From Hymenobacter nitidus (GTDB lineage Bacteria > Bacteroidota > Bacteroidia > Cytophagales > Hymenobacteraceae), in assembly GCF_020447315.1 (NCBI RefSeq), contig NZ_JAJADQ010000002.1, positions 434,001 through 498,000 of the forward strand: a stretch of 64,000 nt of DNA, written 5' to 3'. Position 1 is the stretch's first letter. Every line of letters starts with the position of its first letter. The translations under genes and the position numbers were made by a program. Positions 9,035-16,727 of the stretch are shown piece after piece. The notes under the pieces are model-generated. The model saw only the letters and a program-made list of their open reading frames with translations, did no database searches and was not told the origin of the DNA.

Positions 9035-9697
9035 ATGGGTCGAATTAAACTGAAGCGCTTCTCGGAAAATGCCGAGCGAACCGATATTGTAGAGCCCGGC
9101 AAAGCCACCTACCAGCAGCTGGTGGGCCGCTGGAAAGCGGATTTCTTCCGGAACGATAACCCCATTACCCTGGAAGTGGGCTGCGGCAAGGGCGACTATA
9201 CCGTGGGCCTGGCCGCCCGCTACCCCGAGCGCAATTTTCTGGGCCTCGACATCAAAGGCGACCGGATCTGGATTGGCAGCACCAAGGCCGAGGCGCAGGG
9301 GCTCACCAACGTGGGCTTCGTACGCATGCGGGCCCTGGATCTGCTCGACCATTTCGGCCCCGGGGAGCTGAGCGAAATCTGGATTACCTTTCCCGATCCG
9401 CGCCCCCGGCTGGGCGACGCCAAGCGCCGCCTCACCGCCCCGCGGTTTCTGGACCGCTACCAGCAGATTCTGCAGACCGGCGGCCTGGTGCACCTCAAAA
9501 CCGACGACGAACCCCTGTTCGACTACTCCCTCGAAACCGTGCAGCAGCGGCCCGGCGCCACGGTGCGGGCCCATACCAAGGACCTCTACGCCACGGCCGA
9601 GCTGCTGCCCCACGCCGAGGACATCCAGACCCACTACGAGAAGCGTTTCCGGGCCCAGGGCATTCCTATCAAGTACCTGCAGTTTCAGCTCAGCTAA
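9035..9697 (+). CDS. trmB: tRNA (guanine-N7-)-methyltransferase
   Basis: 220 residues. The SAM-binding core LEVGCGKGDYTVGLA and the TrmB-specific ITFPDPRPRLGDAKRR segment are intact. So is the C-terminal HLKTDDEPLFDYSLE region. The enzyme methylates N7 of guanosine 46 in the variable loop of tRNAs. It is closely spaced after folC and ends 23 bases before the next gene. Confidence 0.95.
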   Translation: MGRIKLKRFSENAERTDIVEPGKATYQQLVGRWKADFFRNDNPITLEVGCGKGDYTVGLAARYPERNFLGLDIKGDRIWIGSTKAEAQGLTNVGFVRMRALDLLDHFGPGELSEIWITFPDPRPRLGDAKRRLTAPRFLDRYQQILQTGGLVHLKTDDEPLFDYSLETVQQRPGATVRAHTKDLYATAELLPHAEDIQTHYEKRFRAQGIPIKYLQFQLS

Positions 9698-9720
9698 CCT
9701 TTTCCCCTGACCGTCCCGCT

Positions 9721-10557
9721 ATGCAGCCGCTGCCTCCGCTTCACACCGTGCACCTGTTTTCGAAGCTGGACCAGCTGCTGCTCGACGTGCTGGCTGCCCT
9801 GCCCCCCGAGCAGTGGGAGCGGCCCACGCTGGCCCCGCGCTGGCGGGTGCGCGACGTGGCCCTGCACCTGCTGGATGGCAACCTGCGCAGCTTGTCTATG
9901 CTGCGCGACGGGTATTTCGGCGTGCAGCCGGCCGGCGCCTCATATTCGGAAATCGTGGCGTTCCTGGATCAGCTCAATGCCGAATGGGTGGGAGCGGGGC
10001 AGCGGCTGAGCCCGGCCGTTATCCGCTGGCTGCTGGCGGTGTCGGGCCCCGAGTACCACCGCTACCTGGCCGGCCTCGACCCGGCGGCGCCGGCTACCTT
10101 TGCCGTGGCCTGGGCCGGCGAAACCACGTCGGCCAACTGGTTTCACGTGGCCCGCGACTACACCGAGAAGTGGCACCACCAGCAGCAGATCCGGCAGGCC
10201 GTGGGCCAGGAAGCGCCCCTGCTGACCCGGGAGCTGTACCACCCATTTCTGGCCACCTGCCTGCGGGCCCTGCCGCACCACTACCGGGACGTGGCCGCGC
10301 CTCCCGGGCAGACCATTTCCTTTACCGTCACCGGAGATGCCGGCGACACGTGGTACCTGCAGCGGGCGGCCCAGGGCTGGCTCCTGGGCCAGCAGTATAG
10401 CGGGCCCGTGGCCGCTAGCCTTACGATAGAAGGCGCCGTGGCCTGGCGGCTGTTTACCAAAAGTCTGCCCCGACCCCAGGCAGATACCTGGATAACGTGC
10501 ACCGGGGAGCCGCGGCTCTGGGAGCCGTTTTTCGGGTTGATTACCGTGATGGGCTAA
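9721..10557 (+). CDS. DinB / maleylpyruvate isomerase N-terminal-like protein
   Basis: 278 residues. The N-terminal part is a four-helix-bundle DinB/MDMPI type. A first metal-ligand candidate sits in DVALHLLDGNLRSL and further His residues in ARDYTEKWHHQQQIRQAVG. A C-terminal domain of about 90 residues follows (QTISFTVTGDAGDTWYL) that resembles the SCP2-like end of these proteins. Family members are metal-dependent enzymes acting on thiol adducts or similar substrates, but function varies widely and no substrate can be assigned. It converges on the TrpF-like gene. Confidence 0.75.
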   Translation: MQPLPPLHTVHLFSKLDQLLLDVLAALPPEQWERPTLAPRWRVRDVALHLLDGNLRSLSMLRDGYFGVQPAGASYSEIVAFLDQLNAEWVGAGQRLSPAVIRWLLAVSGPEYHRYLAGLDPAAPATFAVAWAGETTSANWFHVARDYTEKWHHQQQIRQAVGQEAPLLTRELYHPFLATCLRALPHHYRDVAAPPGQTISFTVTGDAGDTWYLQRAAQGWLLGQQYSGPVAASLTIEGAVAWRLFTKSLPRPQADTWITCTGEPRLWEPFFGLITVMG

Positions 10558-10578
10558 GCCGGACGGGAGGCCTGCCGG

Positions 10579-11205
10579 CTACTCTTCTTCGAGCTGCTCG
10601 AAAATGGTTTCCAGCTCAGTGAAGTCGCGCAGGCCGGGCTTGATTTCCTGGCCGCCTTCCAGCACGATGCCCGTGGGCTGCACTTCCTCCACGAACTGCC
10701 GCACCGGCTGGGGCGCGGCGAAGCTGGTGCCCAGCCACAGCTTGTAGGTGCGCGCCTGCTGGGTGAGCTGGGCCCGCTGCATGGCTGAAAGTCCTTCGTC
10801 GGGAGCATGGGCCAGCACGAAGCCCGCTACGTGGGCCTGCTGGTCGCGGAAGCGCTTTTCCACGTCCTCGGCCAGCATGTCCGGAATCCACTTGATCAGC
10901 TTCAGGGCGGGCACCGTGAGCTGGGCCAGTTCCTCGGGCGTGCGGCGGCGGTGCATCAGCACGTAGTGCAGGCCGCAGGTAGTAGCCAGCGCATTTATTT
11001 CCGGAATCGAGAGCGAGTCAAACTCGCCAATGAGCTGCACGCCGGCTACCCAGCCGCTGAGCTCCTGCACCAGGGCCGGCTCCAGGTGGCCGGGCAGGGA
11101 CGGGTCGAGGCGAAACGTGAGGTAATCGGCACCCATTCCCGCGCAATAGCGCGCGTCCGACAAGTTATTGATGCCGCGAACGAGCACGGAAGTAATAAGA
11201 GGCAT
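10579..11205 (-). CDS. Divergent phosphoribosylanthranilate isomerase-like (TrpF-like) protein
   Basis: 208 residues. The overall pattern fits the TrpF barrel: an N-terminal INNLSDARYCAGMGADYLTF matches the GI-x-x-x-x-DA-x-x-x-x-x-GADxxGF region, and the C-terminal IVLEGGQEIKPGLRDF matches the phosphate-binding S-S-G-V-E-x-x-P-G-x-K-D loop. In active TrpF the protein starts K-I-C-G and the Cys is the catalytic base. Here the position reads L-V-R-G, so the Cys is missing. No trp genes are adjacent. It is either a degenerate paralogue or an enzyme of altered activity. The start was chosen at ATG with MPLITSVLVRG. Confidence 0.7.
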   Translation of the reverse strand: MPLITSVLVRGINNLSDARYCAGMGADYLTFRLDPSLPGHLEPALVQELSGWVAGVQLIGEFDSLSIPEINALATTCGLHYVLMHRRRTPEELAQLTVPALKLIKWIPDMLAEDVEKRFRDQQAHVAGFVLAHAPDEGLSAMQRAQLTQQARTYKLWLGTSFAAPQPVRQFVEEVQPTGIVLEGGQEIKPGLRDFTELETIFEQLEEE

Positions 11206-11482
11206 GGAAAAAGCGAGGTAAGCAGAAGCGAACAGGAGAAAAGAAAGATGCCGCGGTAATATTCGGCATAAAAACTCATTGCGTAACTACCGGCGCCGCC
11301 GGGCGCACGCAAAACCACTCGGGCAGCGCGCCCGGAATGGTGGCTTGCCGGGCTATGTTTTCCGGCTTATTCCTTAGCAGAAAGCCATTTGCCCGGCCCG
11401 TACTGGTCGGCAACTGCGGACTTGCTACCTTTGCGGAATGGGCGCCGGAAACTTTCGGCCGCACTCTTGGCTTTCAACCAAT
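11206..11482. promoter_or_regulatory. Divergent intergenic region upstream of mnmA
   Basis: 277 bases separate the TrpF-like gene from mnmA. TACCTTTG at 11426-11433 matches the Bacteroidota -7 element TAnnTTTG and lies 50 bases before the mnmA ATG. A clear upstream TTTG at the right spacing is not evident. No RNA gene seen. Confidence 0.45.
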
Positions 11483-12643
11483 ATGAATACGAATACTTCC
11501 GAATCGAAAGGACGAGTGCTGGTCGCTATGAGCGGCGGCATCGACAGCTCCGTGGCGGCCGTGCTGCTGCACGAGCAGGGCTACGAAGTGGTGGGCATGA
11601 CCATGAAGACGTGGGATTATGCCTCGGCCGGCGGCAGCAAGAAGGAAACCGGCTGCTGCTCGCTGGACTCCATCAACGACGCCCGCCAGATTGCCGTGGA
11701 GCTGGGCTTCCCGCATTATATCATCGACATCCGCGACGAGTTCGGCGACTTCGTTATCGACAACTTCACGGAGGAATACCTGGCCGGCCGCACGCCCAAC
11801 CCGTGCGTGCTTTGCAACACCCACATCAAGTGGGATGCCCTGCTGCGCCGCGCCGACCAGCTCGGCTGCCAGTTTATTGCCACCGGTCACTACGCCAACA
11901 TCCGCCACGAAAACGGCCGCTACATCATCAGCAAGGGCCTGGACGAGAACAAGGACCAGTCGTACGCGCTCTGGGGCGTGTCGCAGGAAAGTCTGGCCCG
12001 TACCATCTTCCCGCTGGGCGGCATGCGCAAAACCGAAATCTACGATGAGGCCCGCCGCCGCGGCTTCACCGAGCTGGTCAACAAGCCCGAGAGCTACGAA
12101 ATCTGCTTTATCCCCGACAACGACTACCGGGGCTTTCTGCGCCGCCGCGTGGAAGGGCTGGAAGCACGCGTGGCCGGGGGCGAGTTCATCATGCGCGACG
12201 GCACGGTGCTGGGCCACCACGAGGGCTACCCGTTCTACACCATCGGGCAGCGCAAGGGCCTGGGTATTGCCCTGGGCTTCCCGGCCTACGTCACCGAAAT
12301 CCGGCCCGAAACCAACCAGGTTGTGCTCGGCAACTTCGACGAGCTGGCCAGCACCACCACCTACGTGGGCAAGCTGAACATGGGCAAGTATGCTTCCCTG
12401 GAAGGTAGCGGCCTGGTGCCTGCCACGGTGAAAGTGCGCTATAACCACAACGGCTCCCCGGCGTTTCTGGAGCAGGTCGGCGACAAAATCCGGGTGTACT
12501 TCGAGGAAGCGGTGCACGCCATTACCCCCGGCCAGGCTGCCGTGTTCTACGACGGCACCGACGTGCTGGGCGGCGGCTGGATTGAGCGCCACACTATTGC
12601 CGAAGTTCCGGAACGCACCTTGTCAACCCCCGCTACTGTATGA
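11483..12643 (+). CDS. mnmA: tRNA-specific 2-thiouridylase
   Basis: 386 residues from ATG 11483 (MNTNTSESKG). MnmA thiolates the wobble uridine of Lys, Glu and Gln tRNAs. The PP-loop VAMSGGIDSSVAAVLL is intact. The first catalytic Cys is in TPNPCVLCNTHIKWDAL and the second, persulfide-forming Cys in YEICFIPDNDYRGF. GHYANI and the C-terminal beta-barrel domain are also present. The last four bases overlap the start of the downstream lipoprotein gene (ATGA). Confidence 0.96.
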   Translation: MNTNTSESKGRVLVAMSGGIDSSVAAVLLHEQGYEVVGMTMKTWDYASAGGSKKETGCCSLDSINDARQIAVELGFPHYIIDIRDEFGDFVIDNFTEEYLAGRTPNPCVLCNTHIKWDALLRRADQLGCQFIATGHYANIRHENGRYIISKGLDENKDQSYALWGVSQESLARTIFPLGGMRKTEIYDEARRRGFTELVNKPESYEICFIPDNDYRGFLRRRVEGLEARVAGGEFIMRDGTVLGHHEGYPFYTIGQRKGLGIALGFPAYVTEIRPETNQVVLGNFDELASTTTYVGKLNMGKYASLEGSGLVPATVKVRYNHNGSPAFLEQVGDKIRVYFEEAVHAITPGQAAVFYDGTDVLGGGWIERHTIAEVPERTLSTPATV

Positions 12644-13422
12644 GCACACTCCGTTGCGCCCCGCTGAAATGCCTGGCCTGGCTGGCCCCGGTGGCGGCTC
12701 TGGCTTTGGCTGGCTGCCAGAACGATACCGTGCCGGGCCCCGAGTCGGGCAAGGAATATTTCCCTCTGGAAATTGGCAGCTACCGGGTATACGCCGTAGC
12801 TGATACGCTGTGGAACGCCTTCCAGCGCACGCCCAGCAGCTATCAGTTCCGCGAAACAGTTACCGACCAGGTTAGTGATGCCACGGGCAAGCCGGCATAC
12901 CGCGTGGTGCGGGCCCGGCGGACCTTGCCCACCGATACGTGGCGCGACGACAGCGTAATGGTTGTTTCGGTTGCCAGCCGGTCGCTGGTGCTGACCAAGA
13001 ACAACCGGCGCACCGTGGAGCTGGTATTTCCAGTGCAGCAGGACCGGACTTGGGATATGTATGCCTTTATGCTCGGCGATACGACCGAAGCGCTTGATAC
13101 TGGAGACCGACGCTACGATAACCGGCGCTACCAGAATATAGGGGAGCCTTTTCAGATTATGGCCGGTGGCAAAACCTACCGCTACGACCAGACGCTGACT
13201 ACGGCCCTGATTGTGGGCAATCCCAACAAGTACGGTTTCGACGACGAGGTGAACCGCTCGACCTACCAGCAGGTGTATGCCAAGGGCGTAGGGCCGGTAT
13301 ACCGCGTGCGGCGGCGCTTCGACTACTGCGACCCCCAGACCGGTACCTGCGGCAAGTCCAACACCCGTATCTACAAGGGCCAGGCCCGGCACGAGATATT
13401 GATTGAGCAAGGCAAGCTGTAA
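12640..13422 (+). CDS. Predicted lipoprotein, unknown function
   Basis: 260 residues. A type II signal peptide with lipobox LALAGC puts the modified Cys at about residue 26. The mature protein begins with a YFPLEIGSYRVYAVADT segment followed by mixed beta structure, with no enzyme motif that I recognise. Its ATG overlaps the mnmA stop by four bases, so translation is probably coupled, though no functional link to tRNA thiolation is evident. A strong terminator follows. Confidence 0.8.
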   Translation: MSTLRCAPLKCLAWLAPVAALALAGCQNDTVPGPESGKEYFPLEIGSYRVYAVADTLWNAFQRTPSSYQFRETVTDQVSDATGKPAYRVVRARRTLPTDTWRDDSVMVVSVASRSLVLTKNNRRTVELVFPVQQDRTWDMYAFMLGDTTEALDTGDRRYDNRRYQNIGEPFQIMAGGKTYRYDQTLTTALIVGNPNKYGFDDEVNRSTYQQVYAKGVGPVYRVRRRFDYCDPQTGTCGKSNTRIYKGQARHEILIEQGKL

Positions 13423-13467
13423 GCCGGGAAAAAGGCGTTTTCAGCCGATGAAATGCAACGTAATTCG

Positions 13468-13502
13468 GGCGGCAGGTGTACTTCACCTGCCGCCTTTTGT
13501 TT
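13468..13502 (+). terminator. Intrinsic terminator after mnmA-lipoprotein unit
   Basis: A perfect 11-base stem, GGCGGCAGGTG / CACCTGCCGCC, with a five-base loop, followed directly by TTTTGTTT. Confidence 0.93.
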
Positions 13503-13617
13503 GCCCGTTGCGGGCGCCAGCTGGAGGGGCGTGGGACTCCGGTGTCGGCAAGGCCGGAAAGCCCGTATTTACGTATCTTCCCGCAGGTTAACTTTCCACC
13601 GAATCCCCGCTTCTCGA

Positions 13618-15321
13618 ATGCGCTTTTCTACTCTGCTGCTGCTCTCGGGCCTGGGCCTGGGCTCCTTATCTGGTCAGGCCGCGCCTACTGAGCCCGATGC
13701 TCCCGGCGCGCCGGTACGCGCCTCGTCTACCGTGCGCAAGCACCTGGTGTACTTCCGCGACAAAGCCAACTCGCCCTACAGCCCCGCCCAGCCCCAGGCG
13801 TTTCTCTCGGCCCGCTCCATTCAGCGGCGCACCCGGCAGAACATCAGCGTGCAGCCCCGCGACCTGCCGGTGAACCCCAGCTACGTGACGCAGCTCAAGG
13901 CCGTGCCCAAAGCCCAGCTCTGGTACACCTCGCGCTGGTTTAATGCCGCCGTGGTGGCCTGCGACTCCACCACGCTGGCCAGTATTCAGGGCCTGCCCTT
14001 CGTGCGCAGCGTCGTGACGCTGAACCGGGCCCAGGCCGGGGCCCGCAAGCAGAACCCGCAGCCCACCGTGGAGCCCCAGCAACGGGCCGGCGCCCCCGCC
14101 GACTACGGCTCGGCCTACGAGCAGGCCAACATGCTGGGGGCCGTGACCATGCACAGCGCCAACTTCCGCGGGGAAGGCATGCAGATTGCCGTTTTCGATG
14201 CCGGCTTCCCGGGCGTCAACCAGATTCCGGCCTTCCAGCCCTTGTTTGACGAGGGCCGGCTGGCTTCCACGTTCAACTTCGTGGATAAAGCCCCGGACGT
14301 GTACCTGCGCAACGACCACGGCACCAACTGCCTGTCTACTATGGCCGCCAACCAGGCCAGCTTCTTTATCGGTACGGCGCCCAAGGCCACGTATCACCTC
14401 TGCATCACCGAGGATATCAACTCCGAGCACCCGGTGGAGGAAATGAACTGGCTGATTGCGGCCGAGTACGCCGATTCGGTGGGCGTGGATATCATCAGCT
14501 CGTCGTTGGGCTACAATACCTTCGATTATCCCTCCATCGACTACGCCTACTCGGATTTAAACGGCCGCACGGCTATTTCCACGCGGGCCGCCGCCACGGC
14601 AGCCCGCGTGGGTATCCTGGTGGTGAACAGCGCCGGCAACGAGGGCGCCAGCGGCTGGCGCTACATTACGGCCCCGGCCGATGCCGACTCCATCCTGACC
14701 GTGGGCGCCGTGGATGCGTCGCGGCAGCTGGCTGGCTTCAGCTCGGTAGGGCCCACGGCCGACGGGCGCATCAAGCCCAACGTGGTGGCCATGGGCGTGC
14801 AGTCCGCTATTCTCACACCCTCGGGCGCAGCCACCCGCGGCAACGGTACCTCATTCTCGTGCCCTATTACGGCCGGGATGGCCGCCGGCTTCTGGCAGGC
14901 CAACCGCAACCTGACCGCTCAGCAGGTCATCAGCTTTCTGCAGCGCTCCGGCTCCCAGGGCAGTGCCCCGAACGCGCTGCAGGGCTACGGTATTCCCAAC
15001 TTCGTGCAGGCCTACGCCCTGGCCAACCCCGGCACGCCGCTGGCCACGGACCCGGCCAAGGCGGCCCGGCCCGAGTTGGTGGTGTATCCCAACCCCAGCC
15101 GTACCGATGAGCTGTACGTGCAGCTGACGCCCGACTTGCAGGGCCGCCCCCTGAGCGTGCGCATCTATGACACCCGGGGCGCCCTGGTGGCCACCCAGCA
15201 GCTGGCCGCTACCACGGCCGCGCAGGTGCAGCTCAAGCCCGGCGCCCTGGGCAAGGGCGTGTATACCTGCACCATTGGCGCGGGAACCAGCCAGCGCACC
15301 GTGCGTTTCGAGAAGCTGTGA
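13618..15321 (+). CDS. Secreted subtilisin-like (S8) peptidase with T9SS sorting domain
   Basis: 567 residues from ATG 13618. Signal peptide MRFSTLLLLSGLGLGSLSGQA. A propeptide-like region (about 35-160) precedes the S8 catalytic domain. The catalytic triad is visible: Asp194 in IAVFDAGFPG, His234 in NDHGTNCLS, Ser412 in GNGTSFSCPITAGMAAG, plus the oxyanion-region Asn in VNSAGNEGA. The C-terminal 80 residues form a type A T9SS sorting domain (VVYPNPSRTDELYV, ending GTSQRTVRFEKL). The protein should therefore be exported across the outer membrane and attached or released by the Por system. It is a single-gene unit between terminators. Confidence 0.93.
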   Translation: MRFSTLLLLSGLGLGSLSGQAAPTEPDAPGAPVRASSTVRKHLVYFRDKANSPYSPAQPQAFLSARSIQRRTRQNISVQPRDLPVNPSYVTQLKAVPKAQLWYTSRWFNAAVVACDSTTLASIQGLPFVRSVVTLNRAQAGARKQNPQPTVEPQQRAGAPADYGSAYEQANMLGAVTMHSANFRGEGMQIAVFDAGFPGVNQIPAFQPLFDEGRLASTFNFVDKAPDVYLRNDHGTNCLSTMAANQASFFIGTAPKATYHLCITEDINSEHPVEEMNWLIAAEYADSVGVDIISSSLGYNTFDYPSIDYAYSDLNGRTAISTRAAATAARVGILVVNSAGNEGASGWRYITAPADADSILTVGAVDASRQLAGFSSVGPTADGRIKPNVVAMGVQSAILTPSGAATRGNGTSFSCPITAGMAAGFWQANRNLTAQQVISFLQRSGSQGSAPNALQGYGIPNFVQAYALANPGTPLATDPAKAARPELVVYPNPSRTDELYVQLTPDLQGRPLSVRIYDTRGALVATQQLAATTAAQVQLKPGALGKGVYTCTIGAGTSQRTVRFEKL

Positions 15322-15360
15322 TTCTTGTTGCTAATTAAATTAGTTGAATTTACTGTTTGA

Positions 15361-15394
15361 ACGGCCTGCTGTGGGAATGGCAGGCCGTTTTTGT
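15361..15394 (+). terminator. Intrinsic terminator after the S8 peptidase
   Basis: ACGGCCTGC and GCAGGCCGT form the stem, followed by TTTTTGTTT. Confidence 0.9.
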
Positions 15395-15426
15395 TTGTGA
15401 CGTTCTTTATTAATCGGTGGTTTTGG

Positions 15427-15457
15427 TTGAATAAGGCCAAAAATATTAGTAACTTTC
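15427..15457 (+). promoter_or_regulatory. Candidate Bacteroidota promoter for the zinc-ribbon gene
   Basis: TTG at 15427-15429 and TAACTTTC at 15450-15457 (one base off TAnnTTTG) are spaced by 20 bases in an AT-rich stretch. They lie 36 bases before the next ATG and just after a terminator. Confidence 0.45.
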
Positions 15458-15492
15458 TGTCTGAAAATATCTCCCTTAACAACTCCCTACTT

Positions 15493-15816
15493 ATGTTGCA
15501 ATTAATGGTCACGAAGCGCATCGGGCGCCGCCAGTTTCACTTCACGGTGCAGGGCACGAACTTTCACGAAGTCGTGGCGGAATACGACCGGCTCAGTTTC
15601 CCCGACGTGCTGGCCTGCGGCCTGTGCGCCTCCGACAACCTGGACCTGACCTCGCGCGTGGCCCAGGACAAGTTCAAGTATACTTCCGTCAAATGCCTCG
15701 ACTGCCGGGGTGATGTAACCTTCGGCAAAACCCAGAAGGACGACCAGACCGTGTTTCTGCGCAAGCGTGAAGACGGCGGGCTGGACTGGCAGGCCTGGAA
15801 AAAAACGGATAAATAA
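15493..15816 (+). CDS. Small zinc-ribbon-like protein, unknown function
   Basis: 107 residues from ATG 15493. Four cysteines, Cys42/Cys45 (CGLC) and Cys68/Cys71 (CLDC), are spaced as in a zinc ribbon. Before them is a basic segment (TKRIGRRQFHFTVQG), and after them FGKTQKDDQTVFLRK. This composition suggests nucleic-acid or protein binding. I do not recognise a named family with certainty. The gene is a stand-alone unit with its own AT-rich upstream region, bracketed by two strong terminators. Confidence 0.8.
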   Translation: MLQLMVTKRIGRRQFHFTVQGTNFHEVVAEYDRLSFPDVLACGLCASDNLDLTSRVAQDKFKYTSVKCLDCRGDVTFGKTQKDDQTVFLRKREDGGLDWQAWKKTDK

Positions 15817-15870
15817 CCCCTGTGTTCCCACGGGCAGGGCTGGCTCTCCCCAGACGGCCCGCTTCCTTAC

Positions 15871-15918
15871 AGACCGCAGCCCGGCAGAACTTCTGCCGGG
15901 CTGCGGTCTGCTTTTTTT
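15871..15918 (+). terminator. Very strong intrinsic terminator
   Basis: Two perfectly complementary 19-base arms (AGACCGCAGCCCGGCAGAA and its complement) are separated by a single base. GC and seven T follow. Confidence 0.95.
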
Positions 15919-16019
15919 GCCCCTGGCATAGCAGGACTGGGGTTGGTATCACCGAAAGTGCATATTTCCCTGCCCGGTGGTATACCAAAACCTGCTCCTC
16001 AAAGCGTTACCTTCGCACT

Positions 16020-16727
16020 ATGAATTCGACCCGTCGTATCGCCCCGTTGCTGGCTCCCTCGCTGCTGGCCGCCGATTTTGCCAACCTTCAATCTGAAACC
16101 GAGCGCCTGGCCGCCAGCGCCGCCGACTGGCTGCACTGCGACGTGATGGACGGGCGCTTCGTGCCCAATATTTCCTTCGGCATTCCGGTGCTGCAGGCTA
16201 TTCACCGCCACGCCCAGCAGCCTCTGGACGTACACCTAATGATCGAAGAGCCCCAGCACTACCTGGCGGCCTTCCGCGACGCGGGCGCGGCCAACATTAC
16301 GGTGCACTACGAGGCCTGCCCGCACCTGCACCGCGTGGTGCAGCAGATCAAGGCCCTGGGCTGCCGCGCCGGCGTGGCCCTGAATCCGCATACGCCCGTG
16401 AGTGTGCTCGAAGATATCATTGCCGATCTGGATCTGGTGTGCATTATGTCGGTAAACCCCGGCTTTGGCGGGCAGTCGTTTATTCCCAACACCCTGCGCA
16501 AAGTAGCGGCCCTGAAGGAGCTGATCGTGGATTATAACTCCGAGGCCCTGATTGAGATTGACGGCGGCGTGAGTTTGCAGAATGCCGCCGCGCTGGTCGA
16601 AGCCGGCGCCGACGTGCTGGTGGCCGGCAGCTTCGTGTTCAACTCGCCCGACCCGGTGGCCACGCTGGCCGAGATGCGCCAGCAGCTCAATGCCCAGGTA
16701 GAGTCCGAAGCGCAGCAGTCCCGCTAA
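16020..16727 (+). CDS. rpe: Ribulose-phosphate 3-epimerase
   Basis: 235 residues from ATG 16020. Rpe interconverts ribulose-5-phosphate and xylulose-5-phosphate in the pentose phosphate pathway. Motifs seen: LLAPSLLAADFANL, the metal-binding HCDVMDGRFVPN, LDVHLMIEEP, SVNPGFGGQSFIP and EIDGGVSLQNA, all as in the family. A TACCTTCG element (16008-16015) lies just before the start, so the transcript may have almost no leader if that is the promoter. The stop codon overlaps the next ATG by one base. Confidence 0.95.
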   Translation: MNSTRRIAPLLAPSLLAADFANLQSETERLAASAADWLHCDVMDGRFVPNISFGIPVLQAIHRHAQQPLDVHLMIEEPQHYLAAFRDAGAANITVHYEACPHLHRVVQQIKALGCRAGVALNPHTPVSVLEDIIADLDLVCIMSVNPGFGGQSFIPNTLRKVAALKELIVDYNSEALIEIDGGVSLQNAAALVEAGADVLVAGSFVFNSPDPVATLAEMRQQLNAQVESEAQQSR

